Translations under genes and position numbers: made by a program
Part shown: positions 6,643 to 13,972 of the stretch, one piece after another
How the letters are laid out: each line of letters opens with the position of its first letter
Position numbering within the stretch: the stretch's first letter is position 1
The notes under the pieces: generated by a model
The model's input: only the letters and a program-made list of their open reading frames with translations
Databases searched by the model: none
What the model was told of the DNA's origin: nothing
Source: Bacteroidota bacterium
GTDB lineage: Bacteria; Bacteroidota; Bacteroidia; NS11-12g; UBA955
Reading direction: 5' to 3'
Assembly: GCA_009918425.1 (NCBI GenBank)
Contig: RGEC01000028.1
Span: 1 to 15,021, forward strand
DNA: 15,021 nucleotides

Positions 6643-7932
6643 ATGAGCAAATTTAAATGGTGGATAGTACTGGGATTGACCATTTTAGCAGGACTTTCGG
6701 GTTACTTATTTCTAAACCATAAGGCATCATTACCGCTAACAGACTTTGTACCCAAAAACGCTGCTTTTGTAATCAAATGTAAAGCGCGCAGCCTTTCTCA
6801 AACAGAAATAGAAAAGCTTTCGGAGTATAACCTGCCACCCAACATGCTAAAACGGCTTTTTGGCAACAAAGAGAAACCCGGACCCTTAGGCAACAGCGAT
6901 ATGGTGTTGTTTGGTGAGCAAACACCTACAGGTCCGGCTGTAGGTATATTATTTGCCCCTGAAGATTATTCAGCTTTCAGCAACATTGTAAGCGAGACCC
7001 ACTTTACAGGCTCACCCATCAACAGTAAAAAAGAAATTCAGTTTATTGAGTTTAACACCGGGTTTTACCTATCCTGGAATAACGAAATTGCCCTTCTGAG
7101 TTATCAACTTACCTCAGGCGATGCCTATCCTTTAAGCATTTTAAATCCAGACAGAGAAAAATCCGATTTACCCGAAAAATTAAAAACAGATTCTGTTCAG
7201 TGTATGCTGAAACCCTCGCCCATGCTGCAAATGCTCAATTATGAGAAGCCTTCGCAGGTGCTTTCAGCAATCGCAGGAATTATCCCGGAAAAAACAACAC
7301 TTTGTGGTCGGATTCACACAGAAGATCATATGATAACATTGCCCATGTTTGTTACCGAAGGAACTAAGGAATTGGAAGCGTTAATTAAAGACATGCCGGG
7401 CAAGGAAGATTGTGCAGTTGAAAAACCTGCCGAAACAGAAGGAGCTCAAATATACCTGGCATTACAAAAACAGATGGTTGGCAGTATTTCTGCATTGACC
7501 GGTCAAGCAGGCAATCCCTTGCTCTCCAAACTCAACGGGAATGTATGCCTTTGGATTCCTGAGAAAAAAGCCGGCAGCATGGCACAGTCATGGATGTTGT
7601 GGCTGGGTACAGATTTTTCAGAAAATGAAAAACTGCTCCTTAATCAATTACCAAGGGAATTGGCGGCTACCTCCGCACCGGGATATAATATAACCCCTTC
7701 AGGAAACTGTCTTTTACTGACACCATCAGACCAATCGACGAAAGTTGGAGGATTTAAAACACCAAAAAATCCGCTTGAACTATACCTGCTCAGCAAACAA
7801 AAAACAATCAGCCTGACAGGCAACAGCCGCAATATGCAGCTGCAAATGCAATCCCAAACTTCTCAGACCAGTCCTATTTTGATGGTTCTGGAATCTTTAG
7901 GCGATTTAATTCCCAAAGAAAATACACCGTAA
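6643..7932 (+). CDS. single-pass envelope protein of unknown function (DUF4836/DUF3352-like)
   Basis: The 429-residue protein has one N-terminal membrane segment (about 6-24) after a basic start, followed by a long soluble region that would lie in the periplasm. The sequence just after the anchor, DFVPKNAAFVIKCKARSL (34-51), resembles the opening of DUF4836/DUF3352 proteins, a loosely defined group with a 'VP.dA..vv.id...l' start; that assignment is weak. There are few cysteines, no enzymatic motif I recognise and no lipobox. It is first in a tight run with an ABC ATPase starting 12 bp downstream and a permease beyond it, so it may be the periplasmic component of that ABC system, or its substrate. 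That role is inferred from position only. Confidence 0.75.
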   Translation: MSKFKWWIVLGLTILAGLSGYLFLNHKASLPLTDFVPKNAAFVIKCKARSLSQTEIEKLSEYNLPPNMLKRLFGNKEKPGPLGNSDMVLFGEQTPTGPAVGILFAPEDYSAFSNIVSETHFTGSPINSKKEIQFIEFNTGFYLSWNNEIALLSYQLTSGDAYPLSILNPDREKSDLPEKLKTDSVQCMLKPSPMLQMLNYEKPSQVLSAIAGIIPEKTTLCGRIHTEDHMITLPMFVTEGTKELEALIKDMPGKEDCAVEKPAETEGAQIYLALQKQMVGSISALTGQAGNPLLSKLNGNVCLWIPEKKAGSMAQSWMLWLGTDFSENEKLLLNQLPRELAATSAPGYNITPSGNCLLLTPSDQSTKVGGFKTPKNPLELYLLSKQKTISLTGNSRNMQLQMQSQTSQTSPILMVLESLGDLIPKENTP

Positions 7933-7944
7933 AAACAGAGTCCT

Positions 7945-8580
7945 TTGCAACTCATACACTTTTTCAATATTATACCTGAGCCCCTGTCCGACAGCCCTGG
8001 TGGCGGACGCATATGGAGACAAAACCGTGTGTTTTTCACAGGCAAAAACTATGTTGTTCAGGCAGGTTCCGGCAGGGGTAAAACCACCCTCGTCAATATT
8101 ATCGGCGGCACACGAAATGATTACCGTGGCGATGCCTTTTTTGATGAAACTAACCTCCGCGAAATCGCTCCCGATGATTTTGCCGAAATACGTGCTATGA
8201 AAATTTCCATTATGCATCAGGATTTAAGGTTGTTTTCTGAATTGACCGCAAGGCAAAATATTGAAATGAATCCGCAAAACGACAAGGATGCTCTATTCAT
8301 TGAAAAACTTGCTGACCGGCTGGGAATATTACCGCAACTTGACAAACCCTGCGGACGCATGAGCCTGGGACAGCAACAGCGTGTAGCATTGATTCGCGCG
8401 CTGGTTAGACCCTTTGAATGGCTGTTGCTGGATGAACCATTCAGCCATCTGGACGCGATAAATGCAAAAATTGCCATGGAGATTATTGCAGAAATCGCAA
8501 AAGAACGCGAAGCCGGAATTATAGCAACTTCACTGGGTAGCACGAATATGTTCAACGATTTTGAAATGTTGGAGTTATGA
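7945..8580 (+). CDS. ABC transporter ATP-binding protein with atypical motifs
   Basis: This 211-residue ATPase resembles LolD/FtsE-type nucleotide-binding domains. Visible motifs are: P-loop AGSGRGKTT (40-48, with Ala in place of the first Gly), Q-loop HQD (Q92), signature MSLGQQQR (139-146, in place of LSGGQ), Walker B WLLLDEP (159-165) and D-loop SHLD (167-170). The usual switch histidine after Walker B is absent: the region reads IIATSLGS (192-199). The start is a TTG at 7945, chosen because no in-frame ATG precedes the P-loop and because the N-terminus, with NIIPEPL at 8-14, is the natural first strand of such domains. The stop overlaps the next start as ATGA, so it is translationally coupled to the permease at 8577. 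It probably powers that permease in exporting or extracting an envelope substrate. Confidence 0.85.
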   Translation: MQLIHFFNIIPEPLSDSPGGGRIWRQNRVFFTGKNYVVQAGSGRGKTTLVNIIGGTRNDYRGDAFFDETNLREIAPDDFAEIRAMKISIMHQDLRLFSELTARQNIEMNPQNDKDALFIEKLADRLGILPQLDKPCGRMSLGQQQRVALIRALVRPFEWLLLDEPFSHLDAINAKIAMEIIAEIAKEREAGIIATSLGSTNMFNDFEMLEL

Positions 8581-9773
8581 AAAAAGCGTTATTTCAAAAA
8601 CTGCTGCTCAGCAAAAACCGACCCTGGCAACTTAGGTTAGCCATTCTTGGTTCAGGTATTGGATTGTGCATCATGATGCTTGGGGTACAGCTCTGGGTTG
8701 ATGTACGCACCATAATGCAGGATAAAGAAATGCTGGGACGCGATTTTGTGGTTATCAGCAAAAAAATAACCATGTTGAATACCATGGCACCACGCTTTTC
8801 AGAATCTGAAATCCAGGATCTATTGAACCTTAATTCCATAGACGATGTAGGGAAATTTACCCCATCCCGCTTTAAAGCTTCTATGACCATGAATGCCCAA
8901 CTGGGTGGTTTTGGCGGTCAACTATTCAAATCAGATTTATTTTTTGAGGCTGTTCCTGACCGATTTATCGATATTGAAAATTCGGCCTGGAAATGGAAAC
9001 CCGGCGACAAAAACATACCGGTTATTGTGCCTTCGGAATTTATCAAACAGTACAATCATGCATTCGCTTCATGGCAAAATATGCCCGTTATTCCTGAAAA
9101 TCTGCTTAAATCCATAGCATTTGAACTGGAAATATCAGGTAACGAAAAAACCGACCAATTTAAGGGCAGCATTGCCGGATTTTCCAACCGAATACAGGCT
9201 ATTTTGGTTCCTGAAAACTTTATGCAGTATGCCAATAACCGCTATGCCCCCGGCGGGGAAAATGCCCCAACACGACTCATTTTACATGCTGACAATCCGG
9301 CCGCACCTGAGGTGCTCAATCACCTGAAAGAAAATGATTTTGAAACCGCAGAAGAAAAAATAAAGGAGGGGAAGACGCGTCTGTTGCTGGAGGTAGTGAT
9401 GTTGATGGTGGCTTTGCTGGGTGCGTTTATTGTGGCCTTGTCCATGATGGGCTTCCTGCAGTACAATCAATTACTGGCATATAGATCTGCTTATGAGATA
9501 CAAACCCTACATCGCCTGGGATATTCCCAAAAGGCTATGATTATTCCGTATTTTCGATTTGCCGCAAGAAACCTTATCATCACACTCTTGACCGCAATCA
9601 TCCTCTTTGCCTTGTTTGAAATAGGAATTATAGGACTTTTTAGCCAAAGTGGGTTTAGCCTTCCGCTCACAGGCTGGCCCTGGTCACTGGCATGTGCTGT
9701 AGTTGCCGGACTGCTGATGGGATGGCTCAGTTACCGGTCAATAAAAAATCAAGTTGGCAGATTGGCAAACTAA
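8577..9773 (+). CDS. FtsX/MacB-like ABC transporter permease
   Basis: The 398-residue protein has the MacB/LolC/FtsX layout: one N-terminal membrane segment (about 22-42), a large periplasmic domain (about 45-265), then three C-terminal segments (about 268-294, 331-355, 367-386). An EIQTLHRLGYSQKAMI stretch (307-322) between TM2 and TM3 corresponds to the coupling region of FtsX-like permeases. Proteins of this class usually do not import solutes; they transmit ATP hydrolysis to periplasmic work such as lipoprotein release, peptidoglycan hydrolase control or efflux. It starts in an ATGA overlap with the ATPase gene, which strongly suggests the two form one complex, probably a homodimeric permease with two ATPases. 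The acetyltransferase gene follows after a 15-bp gap. Confidence 0.85.
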   Translation: MKKALFQKLLLSKNRPWQLRLAILGSGIGLCIMMLGVQLWVDVRTIMQDKEMLGRDFVVISKKITMLNTMAPRFSESEIQDLLNLNSIDDVGKFTPSRFKASMTMNAQLGGFGGQLFKSDLFFEAVPDRFIDIENSAWKWKPGDKNIPVIVPSEFIKQYNHAFASWQNMPVIPENLLKSIAFELEISGNEKTDQFKGSIAGFSNRIQAILVPENFMQYANNRYAPGGENAPTRLILHADNPAAPEVLNHLKENDFETAEEKIKEGKTRLLLEVVMLMVALLGAFIVALSMMGFLQYNQLLAYRSAYEIQTLHRLGYSQKAMIIPYFRFAARNLIITLLTAIILFALFEIGIIGLFSQSGFSLPLTGWPWSLACAVVAGLLMGWLSYRSIKNQVGRLAN

Positions 9774-9788
9774 ACCCAAATTTGTAGC

Positions 9789-10343
9789 ATGCAAGGCCAA
9801 ACCCAACACGCGGTATTCAATAACAGCTGGTACAAACCCGGCAGGAATGCTTTGGTGCGTGCAATCTGGCATGCATGCAATTCATTGCTTTTTATGTCTT
9901 TCCTGCCCGGCAATGCCTGGAGGCGCGCATTGCTGCGCTTATTTGGCGCAAGAATAGGCAAAGGTGTAGTGATAAAACCCCGGGTAAACGTAAAGTACCC
10001 TTGGAACCTCAGCATAGGAGAATATACCTGGTTGGGAGAAAATGTATGGATAGATAATCTGGGAAAAGTAAGTATAGGCAGTAATTGTTGTATTTCTCAA
10101 GGAGCACTCCTGCTCTGTGGCAATCACAACTATCGCAAAACCACCTTTGATCTGATAGTGGGTGATATTACCCTAGAAAATGGCGTGTGGATTGGCGCCA
10201 ATGCCTTGGTTTGTCCGGGTGTTACATGCAGATCTCATGCGGTGCTAAGTGCCGGTAGCGTTGCAACCTCCGATATGGAATCCTATAAAATTTACAGCGG
10301 CAATCCTGCAGTGGCCGTCAGGGAAAGAAACATTGAAGCGTGA
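9789..10343 (+). CDS. wcaF: WcaF-type hexapeptide acetyltransferase
   Basis: The 184-residue protein matches WcaF-family O-acetyltransferases, which transfer acetyl from acetyl-CoA to exopolysaccharide sugars or precursors in the cytoplasm. Visible marks include an N-terminal NNSWYKPGR (11-19), LLRLFGARIGKGVVIKPRV (48-66), KYPWNLSIGE (69-78) and GENVWIDN (83-90). CGNHNY (110-115) holds the probable catalytic His113, and the C-terminal left-handed helix turns are GVWIGANALVCPGV (132-145) and GNPA (171-174). Length is normal for the family. Its stop overlaps the GTG start of the glycosyltransferase, so the two are probably translationally coupled. Together they look like the end of a surface-polysaccharide module, but no polymerase or flippase is nearby. 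The family assignment is firm; the acceptor sugar is unknown. Confidence 0.9.
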   Translation: MQGQTQHAVFNNSWYKPGRNALVRAIWHACNSLLFMSFLPGNAWRRALLRLFGARIGKGVVIKPRVNVKYPWNLSIGEYTWLGENVWIDNLGKVSIGSNCCISQGALLLCGNHNYRKTTFDLIVGDITLENGVWIGANALVCPGVTCRSHAVLSAGSVATSDMESYKIYSGNPAVAVRERNIEA

Positions 10344-11077
10344 AGGTTTCCATCATTACCGTTTGTTATAACAGCGCCTGCACCCTGCAGGAAACCATAG
10401 AGTCGGTTATTGCCCAAACGTATGGACCCATTGAGTATATTATTGTAGATGGCAAAAGCACAGATAACACACTGGAAATAATTGAAAAATACAAAAACCG
10501 AATTTCGCATTTTGTTAGCGAACAGGATAAAGGCCTTTACGATGCCATGAACAAAGGCATTGCCCTGTCAAGTGGTGAAATAATTGGTATTTTGAATAGC
10601 GATGATGTATTGGCCCATGAGGGTGTAGTTGCAGATATTGTTAAAGCTTTGGACAGCAATACTGATGCTGTTTGCAGCGATGTACACATTTTTAAAAACC
10701 AAAAGGAGAATGTAATTCGCAAATACCGTTGCACAAGCTGGAAACCCTGGATGTTTCGAATGGGTCACCAGCCACCGCATCCGGGTTTTTTTGTACGCAA
10801 AAGATGTTATGAAAAGTATGGAACCTTTGATTTGCAATTCAGGAGGGCCGCCGATTTTGAGCTATTGCTGCGGTTTATCGGTGTACATAATGTAAACACG
10901 AAGTTCTTAAACTACACATCGGTGCTTATGCGCAGTGGAGGCAGCAGCCAACAAGGTTTGAAAGCCATATCGGAGGCCAACCTCGAAGACCTCAGGGCTT
11001 TACGCAAACACGGTTATTTCAGCGCACTGCCCTTTATATGGTGCAAGTATTTGCTTAAGGTATTTCAGTGGGTGTGA
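10340..11077 (+). CDS. family 2 glycosyltransferase
   Basis: This is a 245-residue GT-A fold, inverting family 2 glycosyltransferase that moves a sugar from a nucleotide donor to a glycan or lipid-linked acceptor at the cytoplasmic face of the membrane. The N-terminus SIITVCYNSACTLQETI (4-20) begins the Rossmann part. VDGKSTDNT (36-44, D37) binds the nucleotide, NSDD (86-89) is the DxD-like metal motif, HQPPHPGFF (143-151) lines the acceptor side, and RRAADFELLLR (168-178) supplies the probable base (D172). It starts with GTG at 10340, four bases overlapping the previous stop (GTGA); an in-frame stop lies just upstream, so no earlier start is possible. It ends the run that begins at 6643. Donor and acceptor cannot be told from the sequence. 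Confidence 0.9.
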   Translation: MKVSIITVCYNSACTLQETIESVIAQTYGPIEYIIVDGKSTDNTLEIIEKYKNRISHFVSEQDKGLYDAMNKGIALSSGEIIGILNSDDVLAHEGVVADIVKALDSNTDAVCSDVHIFKNQKENVIRKYRCTSWKPWMFRMGHQPPHPGFFVRKRCYEKYGTFDLQFRRAADFELLLRFIGVHNVNTKFLNYTSVLMRSGGSSQQGLKAISEANLEDLRALRKHGYFSALPFIWCKYLLKVFQWV

Positions 11078-11123
11078 GTGGGCTCGCTGCTTGGCCATGC
11101 CGTTTTACAATCTGCGATTAAAC

Positions 11124-11162
11124 GCAATTGTCACACTTAGCTTTCCGAAGTATGACAATTGC
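11124..11162. terminator. hairpin between convergent genes, candidate bidirectional terminator
   Basis: GCAATTGTCA (11124-11133) and TGACAATTGC (11153-11162) pair perfectly. One mismatch further in, ACTT (11135-11138) pairs with AAGT (11148-11151), leaving a nine-base loop. It lies in the 97-bp gap between the glycosyltransferase stop (11077, plus) and the GDYXXLXY gene stop (11175, minus). There is no strong U-run on either side, so termination may be weak, or the hairpin may mainly protect mRNA 3' ends. Confidence 0.5.
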
Positions 11163-11174
11163 CGGCTATTCAAC

Positions 11175-11726
11175 TCAATTCGCCAGGTCCTTCAATGATT
11201 TGCCATCAATCTTTACGTCTGTCAATATTGCCGTGCCATTCCTCACACGCATTTCAGCCCAACAACGCTTGCTGCTGTCTGCAGTAGCCTTTCTCAGGGC
11301 TTCGTCGGCCTTCTTAACTTTGCTTTCACTTATAAAAAATCGATCCTGCATGAAGGAAAACAATAATAAGGTATCGGCATTGTCAACCACAGAACCGCCC
11401 GAATTGCGCACCTCTACCCAGTCATCGCCACCGTTATATTTCAAAGAAACCTGCTTCGGCAGGGCAAATCCGGTCTTTGGGTTTCGAACCAGTTTAACAT
11501 AAAATTTTTCGTCCCAGCGGGGATTAAACACCGGCATTTTAATCCTGTTCTCCTTGAAATTCAATGCCATATAATTACCCCTGAACATATCATAGGGATC
11601 ATACATCTGCAGTTCCAGCCGGAACAGGGCACCTTCGGTTTTTGTCTTCTCATAATCATACAACAATCCACCCAGAAAAAGCAATTGCAGCAACGCCACT
11701 AACCACAGCAAACGTTTAGCCCACAT
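11175..11726 (-). CDS. GDYXXLXY-domain membrane-anchored protein
   Basis: The 183-residue protein has one N-terminal membrane segment (about 5-22) and a soluble, presumably periplasmic domain. The family signature appears as DPYDMFRGNYMALNF (43-57), with GNYMALNF for the GDYXXLXY consensus. The C-terminal RVRNGTAILTDVKIDGKSL (about 160-178) is also typical. The function of the family is unknown. It overlaps the DUF2157 gene by 11 bp, as these two families often do, which supports a joint complex. It is the last gene of the minus-strand group that runs from the TonB-dependent receptor down to the convergent hairpin at 11124-11162. Confidence 0.85.
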   Translation of the reverse strand: MWAKRLLWLVALLQLLFLGGLLYDYEKTKTEGALFRLELQMYDPYDMFRGNYMALNFKENRIKMPVFNPRWDEKFYVKLVRNPKTGFALPKQVSLKYNGGDDWVEVRNSGGSVVDNADTLLLFSFMQDRFFISESKVKKADEALRKATADSSKRCWAEMRVRNGTAILTDVKIDGKSLKDLAN

Positions 11727-13029
11727 GGCCCTGCTCCTTTCCTCTTTTACGAATCACAAAAACATTGACAATAAACAAAAGCGTGCCCACACCTATGAAA
11801 AATAAGCCCCGGGCCAGGTAGCCCTGGCTCATATCGCTAAAACGACAAATCAGCAAAACAGCAAGCCATAACAAGCCATAGTTGAGCCACAACAGGGATT
11901 TGCCGGAAATTCCTTTCTGTAAATAATAGATACCCAGACCCAACATCAGTAAATTGGTGAGAACCATGCCGGCCAGTGGGAAATACCTGCCCAGCAAAAA
12001 GAATGCGATGCCAAACAGCGCAATAGCTATCAGCTCCGGTGACCTAAAAATAATACCACGTCGGTTTGTCTGTAAAAACGAGTATGCCAGCAAACCTGCC
12101 AGTAAAATAATAGCAATCCAGAATAAAGGTGAAGTCACAAATGGGGACCTTACTTTAAACAACTCATCCTGAATGACCTGCTTCCAGAAAAACTTATAAC
12201 TGAACAGTGAAAACAAAATCAGTAATCCCATTCTGCCAAAAATTCTGAGACCGTTCCACCTGTAGGAATCATTTTGGGTTTTAATACTCTCTCCCAAAAC
12301 TATAAACCAGCCCAAAACAGCAGCATATCCCAGAAAAAGTAACTCGGGATGTTTGCCTTTGAATGCAAGGGTTCCGAATCCCAGTCCAAAGCACAGCGGA
12401 AACAACCAGCTGTAGGGGAGCAACAACAAAACAGATTTTTGCTCACTATAAAGGTTACGAACCGAATAAACCATTACGAGTAACATCCATCCCACATGCA
12501 AGGGTTCCACATCGGGGGAATAATTATAACCCGCCGCACAAACGAACCAGGTACTCAAAATAAGATACAGCAGCAGTGAAAGCCTGCCGGAAAGCAATAA
12601 CTGTGTGGGTGTAAAAACCAGCAGCCAGGCAAAAAGATAGGATTCCATAGAGCCGTATACATGGTAAACCTGCGAAACCAATGCAATAGAAGCCCCCAGA
12701 CCAATCATCTGCAATAAAGAACCCAGTTCCATCCAGACCGCATTTTCATAACGCCTAAAGGCTGCAAAAAGCATTAAAGAGGTACCTATCAAAGCCGGTA
12801 ACAGAGACAATATCATTCTTCCAAAGTGCGGTAAATCGTCCCAGTTGTGGGCAATGATTAATAAAACACCTAAACCTACCAGAATCCCGGCCAGCAGGGA
12901 AACCCAGAAAATCATACCGGGAAGCCGACCCTGACGGGCATCAAGCCATTGCTCTATCTCTGTTTGTTGTTCGGAAGAAATAATCCCTTCGCTAACCCAT
13001 TCGGGCAGGTATTTACGGGTACGACTCAT
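11716..13029 (-). CDS. DUF2157 polytopic membrane protein
   Basis: The 437-residue protein has a short soluble N-terminal helix region (about 1-36, with 'WVSEGIISSEQQTEIEQWL'-like heptads) followed by about twelve membrane segments. DUF2157 hallmarks are visible: LLIIAHNWDDLPHFGR (56-71), ALVSQVYHVYG (116-126) and the C-terminal RFSDMSQGYLARGLFF (396-411). The tail ends in basic residues. DUF2157 proteins are of unknown function and often occur beside GDYXXLXY proteins, as here with an 11-bp overlap. A 44-bp gap containing a hairpin (13032-13052) separates it from the DUF4249 gene upstream, so it may share that transcript or have its own control. The assignment rests on recalled family motifs. 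Confidence 0.85.
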   Translation of the reverse strand: MSRTRKYLPEWVSEGIISSEQQTEIEQWLDARQGRLPGMIFWVSLLAGILVGLGVLLIIAHNWDDLPHFGRMILSLLPALIGTSLMLFAAFRRYENAVWMELGSLLQMIGLGASIALVSQVYHVYGSMESYLFAWLLVFTPTQLLLSGRLSLLLYLILSTWFVCAAGYNYSPDVEPLHVGWMLLVMVYSVRNLYSEQKSVLLLLPYSWLFPLCFGLGFGTLAFKGKHPELLFLGYAAVLGWFIVLGESIKTQNDSYRWNGLRIFGRMGLLILFSLFSYKFFWKQVIQDELFKVRSPFVTSPLFWIAIILLAGLLAYSFLQTNRRGIIFRSPELIAIALFGIAFFLLGRYFPLAGMVLTNLLMLGLGIYYLQKGISGKSLLWLNYGLLWLAVLLICRFSDMSQGYLARGLFFIGVGTLLFIVNVFVIRKRGKEQGHVG

Positions 13030-13031
13030 GA

Positions 13032-13052
13032 GCGTATAAAACGAATATACGC
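13032..13052. promoter_or_regulatory. inverted repeat just before the DUF2157 start
   Basis: GCGTATA (13032-13038) and TATACGC (13046-13052) are perfect inverted repeats around seven bases. The stem ends two bases before the DUF2157 ATG (13029, minus strand), and a run of A (plus 13053-13058) lies on the far side. In RNA it would occlude the ribosome landing site; as DNA it could be an operator. It lacks a following U-run in the direction of transcription, so it is not a typical terminator. Confidence 0.45.
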
Positions 13053-13073
13053 AAAAAAGAGGACATTACCAAA

Positions 13074-13970
13074 TTATTTGACCGTAATAACAGCCCTGCT
13101 GACCGCACTCATGCAGAAAAATCCGGCCAGACCCCGTTTTTTGTTATGATTAAACGAAAACATGTTGGTGCCGATGTTGCTGGGTGGTGTGGCAAATAAA
13201 CCACCATTCTGGTTTTCATTTGCTATTAGCGTAAGCCAGTAAAAGGTTTCGGGGGTAAGGCTGTGAATTTCCACCCTTACTTTATCGCCAATGCTGTAAG
13301 GTTTAGAGAAATCGTTAATAGCACCATACCTTATGGGCCATATAAAAATGCCCCCGTCCTGCGCGGAATTAGGACTTCCCGCCTGGTCGTATGCCAGGTT
13401 CATATCGAATATGCCATTGCGAAATGTATCGTTATACCAGGTCTTAATCCAATACGTGTTCCCTGTGCCCGGAAGATCGTTGGCGGCCATTTCCACGTAT
13501 TTTCCGGGGGTAAATCCTGCATTATCGCCGGTTTCATTCACCACAAACAGGCTGTCTATTTTAGCCGTAGGATTCATTTTAGAAAAACCAATGAGTGTAT
13601 CACCGCCTTCAATCACCACCAGGGCGTAGGTGCGGCCTACGATAAAGGTATCGCCATTTACAGGATTGGGGTTCCATATGTAGTTTCCATTGCCGCTGTC
13701 GGCAAATAAAAACAATTTGGGATTGGTAAAATCGGTGGTATCTATGAGCAACACGGTGGCGCCGGTCACGGGCGGCTCAGAACCGGGTTTGGTAAAATAC
13801 GGAATGCTTCGGGTAAGACGAACACGCTGTGCCTCTTTCAGGTTGTTCACAAAAGCGTCAATTACCAGTTTGGGTTCACCGGCTTTCACATCCACATCAA
13901 TCGGATCTTCACAGGCAGAAAATACGAGTAAACCCAAAACGGGAAGAATCCATTTCCAAAACTTTCTCAT
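13074..13970 (-). CDS. DUF4249 family outer-membrane-associated lipoprotein
   Basis: From the preferred ATG at 13970 the protein has 298 residues. It opens with a lipoprotein signal peptide: MRKFWKWILPVLGLLVFSAC, with the lipobox Cys at residue 20, followed by Glu-Asp. The body, starting EDPIDVDVKAGEPKLVIDAF, is mostly beta-strand. The end, NHNKKRGLAGFFCMSAVS, matches the DUF4249 C-terminal pattern. DUF4249 genes typically follow TonB-dependent receptor genes, and here only two bases separate this ATG from the receptor stop, implying coupled translation. A role as the surface lipoprotein partner of that receptor is likely; the ligand is unknown. An alternative ATG at 13982 would add four residues and overlap the receptor by 10 bp; the basic N-terminus of the signal peptide favours the shorter form. 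Confidence 0.85.
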   Translation of the reverse strand: MRKFWKWILPVLGLLVFSACEDPIDVDVKAGEPKLVIDAFVNNLKEAQRVRLTRSIPYFTKPGSEPPVTGATVLLIDTTDFTNPKLFLFADSGNGNYIWNPNPVNGDTFIVGRTYALVVIEGGDTLIGFSKMNPTAKIDSLFVVNETGDNAGFTPGKYVEMAANDLPGTGNTYWIKTWYNDTFRNGIFDMNLAYDQAGSPNSAQDGGIFIWPIRYGAINDFSKPYSIGDKVRVEIHSLTPETFYWLTLIANENQNGGLFATPPSNIGTNMFSFNHNKKRGLAGFFCMSAVSRAVITVK

Positions 13971-13972
13971 CG

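Noticed and set aside
13263..13709. 148-codon plus-strand ORF opposite the DUF4249 gene
   Set aside because: Shadow ORF; the minus-strand frame has a lipobox signal peptide and family motifs.
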